Source: Pseudomonas gingeri (GTDB taxonomy: Bacteria; Pseudomonadota; Gammaproteobacteria; Pseudomonadales; Pseudomonadaceae). From it: 64,000 nt of DNA. The notes under the pieces are model-generated. The model worked only from the letters and a program-made list of their open reading frames with translations, did not search any database and was not told where the DNA came from. The position numbers were made by a program, and so were the translations under genes. Shown one piece after another: positions 38,909 through 48,659 of this stretch. Location: the NCBI RefSeq assembly GCF_013386115.1, contig NZ_JACAOR010000011.1, positions 62,001 through 126,000 of the forward strand, given 5' to 3'. The stretch's first letter is position 1. Each line of letters opens with the position of its first letter.

Positions 38909-39568
38909 ATGACGTTCAAGGCGCCGGACAGCCTCGCCGAGCAAATTGCTCACCACCTCGCCGAACGCATCATTCGCGGCGAACTCAAACCCGGAGAGCG
39001 CATCCAGGAACAGAAAGTCACGCTGGCGCTCAATGTCAGTCGTGGCTCCGTACGCGAAGCCTTGTTGATTCTCGAACGCCGCCATCTGATCGCCATCCTG
39101 CCGCGCCGGGGCGCCCACGTGACCGAGCTCACCGCTCACAAAGTGCAGAGCCTGTGCACCCTGATGAGCGAGCTGTATATCCTGCTGGGCAATGCCGTGG
39201 CCCAGCGCTGGAAAGTGCAGACCGACCTGGCGCCGTTCCTGCAATTGCAGCAGCGCCTGAGCGCCAGCTATGAACGCCAGGACATCCGTACCTTTGTCGA
39301 AGACAGCTTCAACGTGATGCGCGCCGCGTATCCGTTTGCCGACAACCCGTACCTGCAGGAAACCGTCGAGAACCTGCAGCCGGCCATGAGTCGTGCCTAT
39401 TACCTGGCGCTGGAGCAGCGCAAGGCGGAAATGACCGAATACCTGGAACTGTTCGCGCAACTGCTGGCGGCGGTGATCGCCCGTGACCTGCCGCTGATCC
39501 GCGAAGTCCTGGCCAGCTACGCCCAGCGCAGCTGTGACATCGTGCTGTCTGCCCTGGCGGTCGATTAA
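38909..39568 (+). CDS. GntR/FCD-family transcriptional regulator
   Basis: 219 residues: winged helix at ~5-70 (GELKPGERIQEQKVTLALNVSRGSVREALLILERR), then an FCD-type helical domain. It is divergent from the xdh operon and lies 2 bases before smc, an arrangement conserved in Pseudomonas. Position makes it a candidate for binding the CTGAC/GTCAG operators upstream of xdhA. Its ligand is unknown. Confidence 0.9.
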   Translation: MTFKAPDSLAEQIAHHLAERIIRGELKPGERIQEQKVTLALNVSRGSVREALLILERRHLIAILPRRGAHVTELTAHKVQSLCTLMSELYILLGNAVAQRWKVQTDLAPFLQLQQRLSASYERQDIRTFVEDSFNVMRAAYPFADNPYLQETVENLQPAMSRAYYLALEQRKAEMTEYLELFAQLLAAVIARDLPLIREVLASYAQRSCDIVLSALAVD

Positions 39569-39570
39569 GC

Positions 39571-42500
39571 GTGCGGCTCAAGTGCATCAAGTTGGCGGGG
39601 TTCAAATCCTTCGTCGATCCGACCACGGTGAACTTCCCCAGTAACATGGCGGCGGTGGTCGGGCCCAATGGCTGCGGCAAGTCGAACATCATCGACGCCG
39701 TGCGCTGGGTGATGGGCGAGAGCTCGGCAAAGAACCTGCGCGGCGAGTCGATGACCGACGTCATCTTCAACGGCTCCACCAGCCGCAAGCCGGTCAGCCA
39801 GGCGAGCATCGAACTGGTGTTCGACAACTCCGATGGCACCCTGATCGGCGAATACGCGGCCTACGCGGAAATTTCCATCCGCCGCAAAGTGACCCGCGAC
39901 AGCCAGAACAGCTATTTCCTCAATGGCACCAAATGCCGGCGCCGGGACATTACCGATATCTTCCTCGGTACCGGCCTGGGGCCGCGCAGCTACTCGATCA
40001 TCGAGCAGGGGATGATCTCCAAGCTGATCGAGGCCAAGCCGGAAGACCTGCGCAACTTCATCGAAGAAGCGGCGGGGATCTCCAAGTACAAGGAACGCCG
40101 CCGGGAAACCGAAAACCGTATCCGTCGGACCCACGAAAACCTGGCGCGCCTGACTGACCTGCGCGAAGAGCTCGAGCGCCAGCTCGAACGCCTGCACCGC
40201 CAGGCGCAGGCCGCCGAGAAGTATCAGGAATACAAGGGCGAGGAGCGCCAGCTCAAGGCCCAACTGTCGGCCCTGCGCTGGCAGGCACTGAATGAACAGG
40301 TCGGCCAGCGCGAGTCGATCATCGGTAACCAGGAAATCAGCTTCGAAGCCCTGGTGGCCGAACAGCGCAACGCCGATGCCAGTATCGAGCGCCTGCGCGA
40401 CGGGCACCATGAACTGTCCGAACGCTTCAATCTGGTGCAGGGGCGCTTCTATTCGGTCGGCGGCGACATCGCCCGGGTCGAGCAGAGCATCCAGCACGGC
40501 CAGCAACGCCTGCGCCAGTTGCAGGACGATCTGCGCGAGGCCGAGCGCGCGCGCCTGGAAACCGAATCGCACCTGGGCCATGACCGCACCTTGCTGGCGA
40601 CCCTCGGTGAAGAGCTGGCGATGCTCGAGCCCGAGCAGGAACTGACCAGCGCCGCCGCCGAAGAGGCCGCCGCCGCGCTGGAAGAGTCCGAGGCCACCAT
40701 GCACGGCTGGCAGGAGCAGTGGGACGCCTTCAACCTGCGCTCGGCCGAGCCCCGGCGGCAGTCGGAAGTCCAGCAGTCGCGGATCCAGCAACTGGAAGCC
40801 AACATGGAGCGCCTGGCCGAGCGCCAGCGGCGTCTGACCGAAGAGCGCGCCTTGCTCGCGGCGGATCCGGAAGACGCGGCGATCCTCGAACTCAATGAGC
40901 AACTGGCCGAAAGCGAGCAGACGCTGGAAGATTTGCAGGCCAGTGAAGATGCGCAGGTCGAACGCCTCGAACAACTGCGCCAGGATTTGCACAAGGCCAC
41001 CCAGGACCAGCAACAGGCCCAGGGCGACCTGCAACGGCTCAACGGCCGTCTCGCTTCCCTGGAAGCCTTGCAGCAGGCGGCGCTCGATCCGGGTACCGGC
41101 ACCGCCGAATGGCTGCGCGAACAGCATCTGGCCGAGCGTCCGCGACTGGCCCAGGGCCTGAAGGTTGAAGCTGGTTGGGAACTGGCGGTGGAAACCGTGC
41201 TCGGTGCCGACTTGCAGGCGGTGCTGGTGGATAATTTTGCCGGCCTCGACTTGAGCGGTTTCCAGCAGGGCGACCTGCGCCTGCTCAGTCCGGCGGCCGA
41301 CGGCACGCGAGTGCCCGGCAGCCTGCTGGAGAAAGTCGAGGCGGATATCGATCTGTCGCCTTGGCTGGGTCAGGTCCGGCCCGTCGAGAGCCTGGAGCAG
41401 GCCCTGGCCTTGCGCGGTCAACTGGCGGTCGGGGAAAGCCTGATCAGCCGCGACGGCTTCTGGGTCGGCCGACATTTCCTGCGGGTGCGCCGCGCCAGCG
41501 AAGCGGAAAGCGGCATGCTTGCCCGCGGCCAGGAAATCCAGCAGTTGGGCCTGGAGCGCGAAGAGCGCGAAGAAACCCTGGCGGCTTTGGAAACCCAGTT
41601 GCAAACCCTGCGGGCCACCCAGCGCCAGCAGGAAACCGGTCGCGAACACCTGCGCCGCTTGTTGCAGGATGAAGCCCGCCAGCAAGGCGAATTGAAGGCC
41701 AGGTTGTCCGCCGGCAAGGCCAAGGCCGAGCAATTGCAACTGCGTCGTACCCGTCTCGACGAAGAGCTGGGCGAGTTGGGCGAGCAGCGGGCCCAGGAAC
41801 ACGAGGAAGTCGGTGAAGCGCGCCTGCAACTGCAGGAAGCCCTCGACGCCATGGCGGTGGATACCGAGCAGCGCGAGCTGCTGCTGGCCCAGCGCGACAG
41901 CCTGCGCGAACGCCTTGACCGGGTGCGCCAGGAAGCCCGCCAGCACAAGGACCATACCCATCAGTTGGCGGTCCGTCTCGGTTCGCTGAAGGCCCAGCAC
42001 GACTCCACCCGTCAGGCCCTTGAGCGTCTGGAGCTGCAGTCCGAACGCCTGACCGAAAAACGCGAACAGTTGAGCCTGAACCTGGAGGAGGGCGAGGCCC
42101 CGCTGGAAGAGCTGCGCCTCAAGCTCGAAGAATTGCTCGACAAGCGCATGAGCGTCGATGTCGAACTCAAGACCGCGCAGATCGCCCTCGAAGATGCCGA
42201 CCGCGAACTGCGCGATGCCGAAAAGCGCCGCAGCCAGGCCGAGCAGCAATCCCAGCTGATCCGCGGCCAGCTCGAACAGCAGCGCATGGAATGGCAAGCC
42301 CTGACCGTGCGCCGCAAAACCTTGCAGGACCAGTTGCTCGAAGACGGCTACGACCTCCACGGCGTGCTCGCCACCCTGACCGCCGAGGCCAGCGAGAAGG
42401 CCGCCGAGGAAGAACTGGAACGGATTGCCGCGCGCATCCAGCGCCTGGGCGCGATCAACCTCGCGGCCATCGACGAATACCAGCAACAATCGGAGCGTAA

Positions 42501-43059
42501 ACGTTATCTGGATGCGCAGGACGCCGATCTGGTCGAGGCCCTCGAAACCCTGGAAAACGTCATTCGCAAGATCGACAAGGAAACCCGCAATCGCTTCAAG
42601 GACACCTTCGACCAGATCAACGCCGGCCTACAAGCTTTGTTTCCAAAAGTGTTTGGCGGTGGCAGCGCCTACCTGGATCTTACCGGCGATGATCTGCTCG
42701 ATACCGGGGTCACGATCATGGCGCGGCCCCCGGGGAAAAAGAACAGCACCATCCATTTGCTCTCCGGTGGTGAAAAAGCCCTGACCGCCCTGGCCCTGGT
42801 TTTCTCCATCTTCAAGTTGAATCCGGCACCGTTTTGTATGCTCGACGAAGTTGACGCCCCGCTGGATGACGCTAACGTTGGACGTTATGCCCGATTGGTC
42901 AAGGAAATGTCGGAATCGGTGCAGTTCATCTATATCACCCACAACAAGATCGCCATGGAAATGGCCGATCAACTGATGGGCGTGACGATGCACGAGCCCG
43001 GTTGCTCCCGGCTGGTGGCGGTGGATGTCGAGGAGGCCATGGCGATGGTCGACGCCTGA
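39571..43059 (+). CDS. smc: Chromosome segregation protein SMC
   Basis: 1162 residues. The head's Walker A GPNGCGKSNIIDAV is at ~30-43. Long coiled coils (~170-500 and ~670-1020) flank a hinge around 520-640. The C-terminal head has the ABC signature LLSGGEKALTALAL and Walker B FCMLDEVDAPLDD. It condenses and segregates the chromosome with ScpA/ScpB, not encoded here. GTG start 2 bases after the gntR stop implies coupling. Confidence 0.98.
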   Translation: MRLKCIKLAGFKSFVDPTTVNFPSNMAAVVGPNGCGKSNIIDAVRWVMGESSAKNLRGESMTDVIFNGSTSRKPVSQASIELVFDNSDGTLIGEYAAYAEISIRRKVTRDSQNSYFLNGTKCRRRDITDIFLGTGLGPRSYSIIEQGMISKLIEAKPEDLRNFIEEAAGISKYKERRRETENRIRRTHENLARLTDLREELERQLERLHRQAQAAEKYQEYKGEERQLKAQLSALRWQALNEQVGQRESIIGNQEISFEALVAEQRNADASIERLRDGHHELSERFNLVQGRFYSVGGDIARVEQSIQHGQQRLRQLQDDLREAERARLETESHLGHDRTLLATLGEELAMLEPEQELTSAAAEEAAAALEESEATMHGWQEQWDAFNLRSAEPRRQSEVQQSRIQQLEANMERLAERQRRLTEERALLAADPEDAAILELNEQLAESEQTLEDLQASEDAQVERLEQLRQDLHKATQDQQQAQGDLQRLNGRLASLEALQQAALDPGTGTAEWLREQHLAERPRLAQGLKVEAGWELAVETVLGADLQAVLVDNFAGLDLSGFQQGDLRLLSPAADGTRVPGSLLEKVEADIDLSPWLGQVRPVESLEQALALRGQLAVGESLISRDGFWVGRHFLRVRRASEAESGMLARGQEIQQLGLEREEREETLAALETQLQTLRATQRQQETGREHLRRLLQDEARQQGELKARLSAGKAKAEQLQLRRTRLDEELGELGEQRAQEHEEVGEARLQLQEALDAMAVDTEQRELLLAQRDSLRERLDRVRQEARQHKDHTHQLAVRLGSLKAQHDSTRQALERLELQSERLTEKREQLSLNLEEGEAPLEELRLKLEELLDKRMSVDVELKTAQIALEDADRELRDAEKRRSQAEQQSQLIRGQLEQQRMEWQALTVRRKTLQDQLLEDGYDLHGVLATLTAEASEKAAEEELERIAARIQRLGAINLAAIDEYQQQSERKRYLDAQDADLVEALETLENVIRKIDKETRNRFKDTFDQINAGLQALFPKVFGGGSAYLDLTGDDLLDTGVTIMARPPGKKNSTIHLLSGGEKALTALALVFSIFKLNPAPFCMLDEVDAPLDDANVGRYARLVKEMSESVQFIYITHNKIAMEMADQLMGVTMHEPGCSRLVAVDVEEAMAMVDA

Positions 43060-43320
43060 GACGGCGGCTGGCGAAGCCAACAGATTCGAGACGCAAGGGG
43101 TTTTCCTGGGACCTTGCGGGAACTAGCACTGATCCTTGGGGACTTATTAATGCATACCCTGTACGACAGACGGTGTAAAGTTGCCTTTGGTCGTGTTAAT
43201 TTAATGTCCAATTTTCTTGTGCGTGGGAAAAAACGCCTGTCAGAACATAGAGTTGGCGCCACGCTTTAAAGGGTTTTCCGCCCTTTCTTCATAGAACCAT
43301 TATTAGAGGCACGGGATTAC

Positions 43321-44169
43321 ATGGAAATCGGTCTGCGCGAGTGGCTGATCGTCATCGGCATAATTGTCATTGCCGGTATTCTTTTTGATGGCTGGCGCCG
43401 GATGCGCGGCGGCAAGGGCAAGCTCAAGTTTCGTCTGGATCGCAGCTTCTCTAATCTGCCGGACGATGACTCCAGCGCCGAATTGCTGGGCCCGCCCCGT
43501 GTACTGGAAACCCACAAGGAACCTGAGCTCGATGAGCATGACTTGCCATCTGTGAGCATGCCGGCGCGCGAGCCTCGGGAAAAACCGTCCAAGCGCGGCA
43601 AACGCAACAGCGAGCCGAGCCAGGGCGACCTGAATCTGAACCTGGACCTGGAAGAAGGCCCGAGCTTCAGCAGCCGCGACGACGATTTCCCGGATGAACA
43701 CAAGCCGGCCGCACGCCAGGACAAGGAACAGCCCGCGGCGGAAGAAGTCCTGGTGATCAGCGTGATCAGCCGCGATGCCAACGGCTTCAAGGGCCCGGCA
43801 TTGCTGCAGAACATCCTTGAAAGCGGTCTGCGTTTCGGTGAGATGGATATCTTCCACCGCCACGAAAGCATGGCCGGCAATGGCGAAGTCCTGTTCTCCA
43901 TGGCCAACGCGGTCAAGCCGGGCGTGTTCGATCTCGACGATATCGACCACTTCAGCACCCCGGCGGTGAGCTTCTTCCTCGGCTTGCCGGGCCCGCGTTA
44001 TCCGAAGCAGGCCTTCGACGTGATGGTGGCCGCCGCCCGCAAACTGTCCCAGGAACTCAATGGCGAGTTGAAGGATGACCAGCGCAGCGTGCTGACCGCC
44101 CAGACCATCGAGCATTACCGTCAGCGGATCGTCGAGTTCGAACGTCGCGCCCTGACCCAGAAGCGTTAA
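43321..44169 (+). CDS. zipA: Cell division protein ZipA
   Basis: 282 residues in the family architecture: an N-terminal membrane anchor (LREWLIVIGIIVIAGILFDGWRRMRGG), a charged proline-containing linker (~40-140), and a C-terminal FtsZ-binding domain (VISVISRDANGFKGPALLQNILE, FFLGLPGPRYPKQAFDVMV). It tethers FtsZ to the inner membrane. Order smc-zipA-ligA is conserved in Pseudomonas. The 261 bases upstream are AT-richer and probably carry its own promoter. Confidence 0.96.
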   Translation: MEIGLREWLIVIGIIVIAGILFDGWRRMRGGKGKLKFRLDRSFSNLPDDDSSAELLGPPRVLETHKEPELDEHDLPSVSMPAREPREKPSKRGKRNSEPSQGDLNLNLDLEEGPSFSSRDDDFPDEHKPAARQDKEQPAAEEVLVISVISRDANGFKGPALLQNILESGLRFGEMDIFHRHESMAGNGEVLFSMANAVKPGVFDLDDIDHFSTPAVSFFLGLPGPRYPKQAFDVMVAAARKLSQELNGELKDDQRSVLTAQTIEHYRQRIVEFERRALTQKR

Positions 44170-44202
44170 GCGTCGAATTTTTGGGCGTTCTCGAGGGCCC
44201 TT

Positions 44203-44278
44203 TCGCGGGCAAGCCCGCTCCCACACATTCTGTGTTCGACTCACTGCTACTGTGGGAGCGCGCTTGTCGGGACGCCGC
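44203..44278. repeat. REPIN between zipA and ligA
   Basis: Facing GCGGGCAAGCCCGCTCCCAC and TGTGGGAGCGCGCTTGTCGG units, the GAGCGGGC variant; the right unit is degenerate. Confidence 0.75.
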
Positions 44279-44328
44279 ATCGCGGCGAAGTGGCCCCGGC
44301 GCCTCACCACAAAAAACGCACTAACATA

Positions 44329-44350
44329 GGGAGCAGCCTCGGCTGCTCCC
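44329..44350 (+). terminator. Strong hairpin 20 bases before ligA
   Basis: A perfect 10-bp stem GGGAGCAGCC / GGCTGCTCCC with a 2-base spacer, followed by TTGCTTT. It looks like the zipA terminator but sits directly in front of the ligA ribosome site. Confidence 0.6.
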
Positions 44351-44370
44351 TTGCTTTATGAGAGACCCCC

Positions 44371-46728
44371 ATGACTGCTGCCCATACCCGCATTCTAGAG
44401 CTGCGCGCTGAGCTGGATCAGCATAACTACCGTTACCACGTGCTCGACGAGCCGAGCATTCCGGACGCCGAGTACGACCGCCTGTTCCACGAACTCAAGG
44501 CGCTGGAAGCCGAACATCCGGAACTGGTCAGCGCCGACTCGCCGACCCAGCGCGTCGGCAGCGCGGCCCTGTCGGCCTTCACCCAGGTCCGGCATGAAAT
44601 CCCGATGCTGAGCCTGGGCAACGCCTTCGAAGAAACCGACATGCGCGAGTTCGATCGCCGTGTCAGCGAAGGCCTCGACCTGCCGGCCGGCGACCTGTTC
44701 GGTGGCGGCGCGGCAGTCGAATACAGCTGCGAGCCGAAACTCGACGGCCTGGCGGTCAGCCTGTTGTACCAGGACGGCGCGCTCGTGCGCGGCGCCACCC
44801 GTGGCGACGGCACCACCGGCGAAGACATCAGCATCAACGTGCGCACCGTGCGCAATATCCCGCTCAAGCTGCACGGCAGCGGCTGGCCGGCCACCCTCGA
44901 GGTGCGCGGCGAAGTGTTCATGTCCAAGGCCGGTTTCGAGCGTCTCAACGCCACCCAACTGGAAGCCGGTGGCAAGACCTTCGCCAACCCGCGCAACGCC
45001 GCGGCGGGCAGCCTGCGCCAACTGGATTCGAAGATCACCGCCAGCCGCCCGCTTGAATTCTGCTGCTACGGCCTGGGCCAGGTCTCGGCGGACATCGCCG
45101 ACACCCATATCGGCAACCTGCAGCAACTCAAGGCCTGGGGCATGCCGGTCAGTCGTGAACTGAAGTTGGCCAAGGGCATCGATGAGTGCCTGGACTACTA
45201 CCGCGATATCGGCGAGCGCCGCAACGCGCTGCCCTATGAAATCGATGGTGTGGTGTTCAAGGTCAACAGCCTGGCGTCCCAGCGTGAACTGGGCTTCCGT
45301 GCCCGCGAGCCGCGCTGGGCGATTGCCCACAAATTCCCGGCCATGGAAGAACTCACCGAGTTGCTGGATGTGGAGTTCCAGGTCGGTCGTACCGGCGCGG
45401 TCACCCCGGTGGCGCGTTTGAAGCCGGTCAAGGTAGCCGGGGTCACGGTATCCAACGCTACCTTGCACAACATGGATGAAGTGGCGCGCCTGGGCCTGAT
45501 GATCGGCGACACGGTGATCATCCGCCGTGCCGGCGACGTGATCCCGCAAGTGGTGCAGGTCGTCACCGAGCGCCGCCCGGAAAGCGCCCGGGCCGTCGAG
45601 ATACCGCAGAGCTGCCCGGTCTGCGGCTCCCATGTCGAGCGCACGCAACTGATCAAGCGCAGCAAGGGCCGCGAAACGGTCAGCGAGGGCGCGGTGTATC
45701 GTTGTGTCGGCCGCCTGGCCTGCGGTGCGCAACTCAAGCAGGCGATCATCCACTTCGTCTCGCGACGGGCGATGGATATCGAAGGCCTCGGCGACAAGAC
45801 CATCGAGCAACTGGTAGATGAAAAACTGATCGCCTCGCCGGCCGATCTCTACACCCTGAAACACGAAGACATCGTCGACCTCGAAGGCTTTGCCGAACTG
45901 TCGACCCGTAACCTGCTGGAAGCCATCGCCGACAGCAAGCAGCCGAGCCTGGCGCGTTTCATCTACGCGTTGGGCATTCCGGATGTGGGCGAGGAGACCG
46001 CCAAGGTCCTGGCCCGCTCCCTGGGCTCGCTGGAGCGGGTCATGCAGGCCTTGCCGTCGGTACTGACCTACCTGCCGGACGTCGGCATGGAAGTGGCCCA
46101 TGAGATCCACAGTTTCTTTGAAGACGAACACAACCGTACGGTGATCGCCCAGCTGCTGGAACGTGGGCTGACCCTGCAGGACCAGGGTGAACTGGGCGCC
46201 GAGTTCGCCGCCAGCACCACCCTGGCCGGACTGGTCGCCAAGCTGGACATCAGCTCGGTGGGGCCGACGGCGGCGGAAAAACTGGCGGCCAAGTTCGGTT
46301 CGGTCGAAGGCATCATCAACGCCGACTGGCTGGACCTGCGCCAGGCCTTGAACGAAAAGCCGGCCAATGCCGTGCGCGAATTCTTCGAGCAACCGGGGAA
46401 TGCCGAGCGAGCCCTGGCGATCGAGGCGCAACTGCGTGATTTCGGCATGCACTGGCAGAGCGAGAAAAAGGCTGTCGCCGGCTTGCCGCTGACGGGCCAG
46501 ACCTGGGTACTGACCGGCTCGCTGGAACTGATGAGCCGCGATATCGCCAAGGACAAGCTGGAAAGCCTGGGGGCGAAGGTCGCCGGTTCCGTCTCGGCCA
46601 AGACCCACTGCGTGGTCGCAGGCCCGGGCGCCGGCTCGAAGCTGGCCAAGGCCAACGAACTGGGACTCAAGGTGCTGGACGAAGAAGCGTTCGTGGCGTT
46701 CCTGAAAGGACACGGTATCGAAATCTGA
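44371..46728 (+). CDS. ligA: NAD-dependent DNA ligase LigA
   Basis: 785 residues, longer than E. coli LigA (671). The adenylated lysine is K123 in EPKLDGLAVSLLY. The OB fold (RTGAVTPVARLKPV), the zinc finger (CPVCGSHV...C...C), helix-hairpin-helix repeats and a C-terminal BRCT domain (LTGQTWVLTGSLELMSRDIAKDKLESLGAKV) follow. Seals Okazaki nicks and repair nicks. Confidence 0.98.
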   Translation: MTAAHTRILELRAELDQHNYRYHVLDEPSIPDAEYDRLFHELKALEAEHPELVSADSPTQRVGSAALSAFTQVRHEIPMLSLGNAFEETDMREFDRRVSEGLDLPAGDLFGGGAAVEYSCEPKLDGLAVSLLYQDGALVRGATRGDGTTGEDISINVRTVRNIPLKLHGSGWPATLEVRGEVFMSKAGFERLNATQLEAGGKTFANPRNAAAGSLRQLDSKITASRPLEFCCYGLGQVSADIADTHIGNLQQLKAWGMPVSRELKLAKGIDECLDYYRDIGERRNALPYEIDGVVFKVNSLASQRELGFRAREPRWAIAHKFPAMEELTELLDVEFQVGRTGAVTPVARLKPVKVAGVTVSNATLHNMDEVARLGLMIGDTVIIRRAGDVIPQVVQVVTERRPESARAVEIPQSCPVCGSHVERTQLIKRSKGRETVSEGAVYRCVGRLACGAQLKQAIIHFVSRRAMDIEGLGDKTIEQLVDEKLIASPADLYTLKHEDIVDLEGFAELSTRNLLEAIADSKQPSLARFIYALGIPDVGEETAKVLARSLGSLERVMQALPSVLTYLPDVGMEVAHEIHSFFEDEHNRTVIAQLLERGLTLQDQGELGAEFAASTTLAGLVAKLDISSVGPTAAEKLAAKFGSVEGIINADWLDLRQALNEKPANAVREFFEQPGNAERALAIEAQLRDFGMHWQSEKKAVAGLPLTGQTWVLTGSLELMSRDIAKDKLESLGAKVAGSVSAKTHCVVAGPGAGSKLAKANELGLKVLDEEAFVAFLKGHGIEI

Positions 46729-46749
46729 GGTCCTGCATCTGCCCCCTCT

Positions 46750-46821
46750 GTAGGAGCCGGCTTGCCGGCGATGGCGTCCCCAAGATCGCCAAGAGCTTCG
46801 CTGGCAAGCCCGGCTCCTACG
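46750..46821. repeat. REPIN downstream of ligA
   Basis: Facing GTAGGAGCCGGCTTGCCGGC and CTGGCAAGCCCGGCTCCTAC units. The next bases (46824-46834, GATCGTTCCCA) look like a fragment of the second palindromic family. Confidence 0.8.
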
Positions 46822-46914
46822 GATTGATCGTTCCCAAGCCCCCGGTTCAGATCTAAAGGGAACCTGCCGCCGCTCCAATGATCTAGTCTTGGCAGGTCCC
46901 AGGGAGAGATCGCC

Positions 46915-48084
46915 ATGTACCGCTTCTTCGAACGTCTCAGTTCCCGTATCGCCGCGCCCTTTGCCTCAGAGCCCTCGCGCAACAGCAAGGTCTGGCATTG
47001 CCGCTGCGGTCAATCGGTGTTCTTCCGCAACAGCCAGTGTCTGGCCTGTTCTGCGGCCCTGGGTTACGAACCCCAGGGCAGCCACCTGTCCTCCCTGCAA
47101 CCGGGTCCGTACCCGGACAGCTGGCAACTCGATGCCAACCCCGAAGCCGGCCTGTTCCGCCGTTGCGGCAACCTCGACACCGCGGCGGCCTGCAACTGGC
47201 TGATCCCCTATGCCCACAGCAGCCCCCTGTGCACCGCGTGCAGCCTCAACCGCACCATCCCCGACCTGTCCGTCCCGGAAAACCCCGAACGCTGGCGCAA
47301 GGTCGAAACCGCCAAGCGCCGCCTGGTGGCGCAACTGATCACCCTGGGCCTGCAAGTCATCCCGAAAACCTGGGACGAGGAAAACGGCCTGGCCTTCGAC
47401 TTCGTCGGCGTCGACCTGGAAGGCAAATCGCCGATGACCGGCCACGCCAATGGCCTGATCACCCTCGATATCAAGGAGGCCGACGACGCCCACCGGGAAA
47501 AGGTCCGGGTACAGATGCGCGAACCGTACCGCACCTTGCTCGGCCATTTCCGCCATGAAGTCGGGCATTACTACTGGGACCGGCTGATTGCCAACGACCA
47601 GTGGCTGGAACCGTTTCGCGGCCTGTTCGGCGACGAGCGCGCGAGCTACGCCGACGCACTGGAGCGCCACTACCAGAACGGCGCACCGGCGGACTGGCAG
47701 CAGCGCTACGTCAGCGCCTACGCCACCATGCACCCCTGGGAAGACTGGGCGGAAACCTGGGCGCACTACCTGCACATGATGGACGCGGTGGACACGGCGC
47801 TGGGCTTCGGCATGAGCGCCCGCGAATCGGACTTCGACTACCAGCCGTTTCCCACCAGCGTGCTCTATGACCCGCAGCATCCGGAAGGCCCGGCGTTCCT
47901 GTCATTCGTCAACGCCTGGATCGAACTGGCGGGCATGCTCAACGAACTCTCCCGCAGCATGGGCCAACCGGATTTCTACCCCTTTGTCCTGCCGCCGGCG
48001 ACCATCGCCAAACTGCATTTTATCCACCTGGTGATCCAGGAGGAGGGTGGTCGGGCGGATGAGGTATTGCAGCTTGCGACCTGA
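46915..48084 (+). CDS. Putative zinc-ribbon metallopeptidase-like protein
   Basis: 389 residues. An N-terminal treble-clef or ribbon is formed by CRCGQSVFFRNSQCLAC and a later CTAC...; a zincin-like signature HFRHEVGHYYWD (HExxH form HEVGH) is at about residue 213-217. A downstream acidic site EDWAETWAHYLHMMD would supply further metal ligands. The family is widespread but its substrate is unknown. It follows ligA after a REPIN and is probably a separate transcript. Confidence 0.85.
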   Translation: MYRFFERLSSRIAAPFASEPSRNSKVWHCRCGQSVFFRNSQCLACSAALGYEPQGSHLSSLQPGPYPDSWQLDANPEAGLFRRCGNLDTAAACNWLIPYAHSSPLCTACSLNRTIPDLSVPENPERWRKVETAKRRLVAQLITLGLQVIPKTWDEENGLAFDFVGVDLEGKSPMTGHANGLITLDIKEADDAHREKVRVQMREPYRTLLGHFRHEVGHYYWDRLIANDQWLEPFRGLFGDERASYADALERHYQNGAPADWQQRYVSAYATMHPWEDWAETWAHYLHMMDAVDTALGFGMSARESDFDYQPFPTSVLYDPQHPEGPAFLSFVNAWIELAGMLNELSRSMGQPDFYPFVLPPATIAKLHFIHLVIQEEGGRADEVLQLAT

Positions 48085-48103
48085 GGGACGGCTGTCCCTG
48101 TTT

Positions 48104-48153
48104 GATCGTTCCCACGCTCCGCGTGGTAACGCCTCCCTGGACGCTCCGCGTCC
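48104..48153. repeat. Half-copy of the CGTTCCCACGCTCCGCG palindromic family
   Basis: GATCGTTCCCACGCTCCGCG followed by a GGACGCTCCGCGTCC palindrome. Same unit order as each arm of 32298-32404. The region 48085-48440 otherwise has no gene. Confidence 0.75.
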
Positions 48154-48230
48154 GCTAGCGATAACGGCCTGATCCACAACTCCAATATAAGCGGCCCGCC
48201 CATAATGGCCCCCTGGCACCCCCGGCCCTT

Positions 48231-48254
48231 GTGGGAGCGGGCTTGCCCGCGAAG
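48231..48254. repeat. Single REP element (GAGCGGGCTTGCCCGC type)
   Basis: GTGGGAGCGGGCTTGCCCGC followed by GAAGG; a lone unit between the peptidase-like gene and ffs. Confidence 0.75.
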
Positions 48255-48384
48255 GCGTCCGTCAGCCAGACACCGTCGTGAGCAACACCACCGCCGGTCG
48301 CTGCCACACGCAGTGATCGACAATAGGGCTGGGCAATGTCGACAAGTGCTTGAGCTCCATCGAATTTTTATCGGCGCCTGGCGG

Positions 48385-48412
48385 TTGTAACTTCTCGTTA
48401 TCTAGGTACAAT
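48385..48412 (+). promoter_or_regulatory. ffs promoter
   Basis: TTGTAA (48385-48390) and TACAAT (48407-48412) with a 16-base spacer. Transcription would begin near 48419 and give a leader of about 25 bases before the 4.5S RNA. The leader contains a GCTCGC / GCGAGC stem. Confidence 0.75.
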
Positions 48413-48444
48413 GGCGCGGCTCGCTGCCAGGCGAGCGTCGTTAT

Positions 48445-48554
48445 GGTGACCCCATCGGTCCCCCCGCAACGATTACCCGTTAACCTGGTCAGGCCCGGAA
48501 GGGAGCAGCCACAGCGGGAACATTGTGTGCCGGGGTGTGGCTGGTGGGGTTGCC
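48445..48554 (+). ncRNA. ffs: 4.5S RNA (signal recognition particle RNA)
   Basis: The conserved SRP domain IV is present: GGTCAGGCCCGGAAGGGAGC with AGCAGCC, then GTGTGCCGGGGTGTGGCTGG. The ends GGTGACCCC (48445-48453) and GGGGTTGCC (48546-48554) pair over 9 bases to close the rod. It binds Ffh in co-translational membrane targeting. Exact mature ends are estimated from the terminal pairing. Confidence 0.95.
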
Positions 48555-48659
48555 TCCATAACGCCTCCTGCTAAACCCTATCTCCTGCATATCGAATAAA
48601 GTGCCGAATCAAGATCAGCGCTTCATTTTGCCATGCCCGGTTTTTCTCTCGACTGAAAC

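Noticed and set aside
39565..42489. 974-codon open frame antisense to smc
   Set aside because: A shadow of a high-GC gene: low-complexity Gln/Leu/Ala composition, no ribosome site and no family resemblance, while the plus strand encodes full-length SMC.
44395..46878. 827-codon open frame antisense to ligA
   Set aside because: Same effect of GC-rich codon use; the forward frame is an intact DNA ligase.
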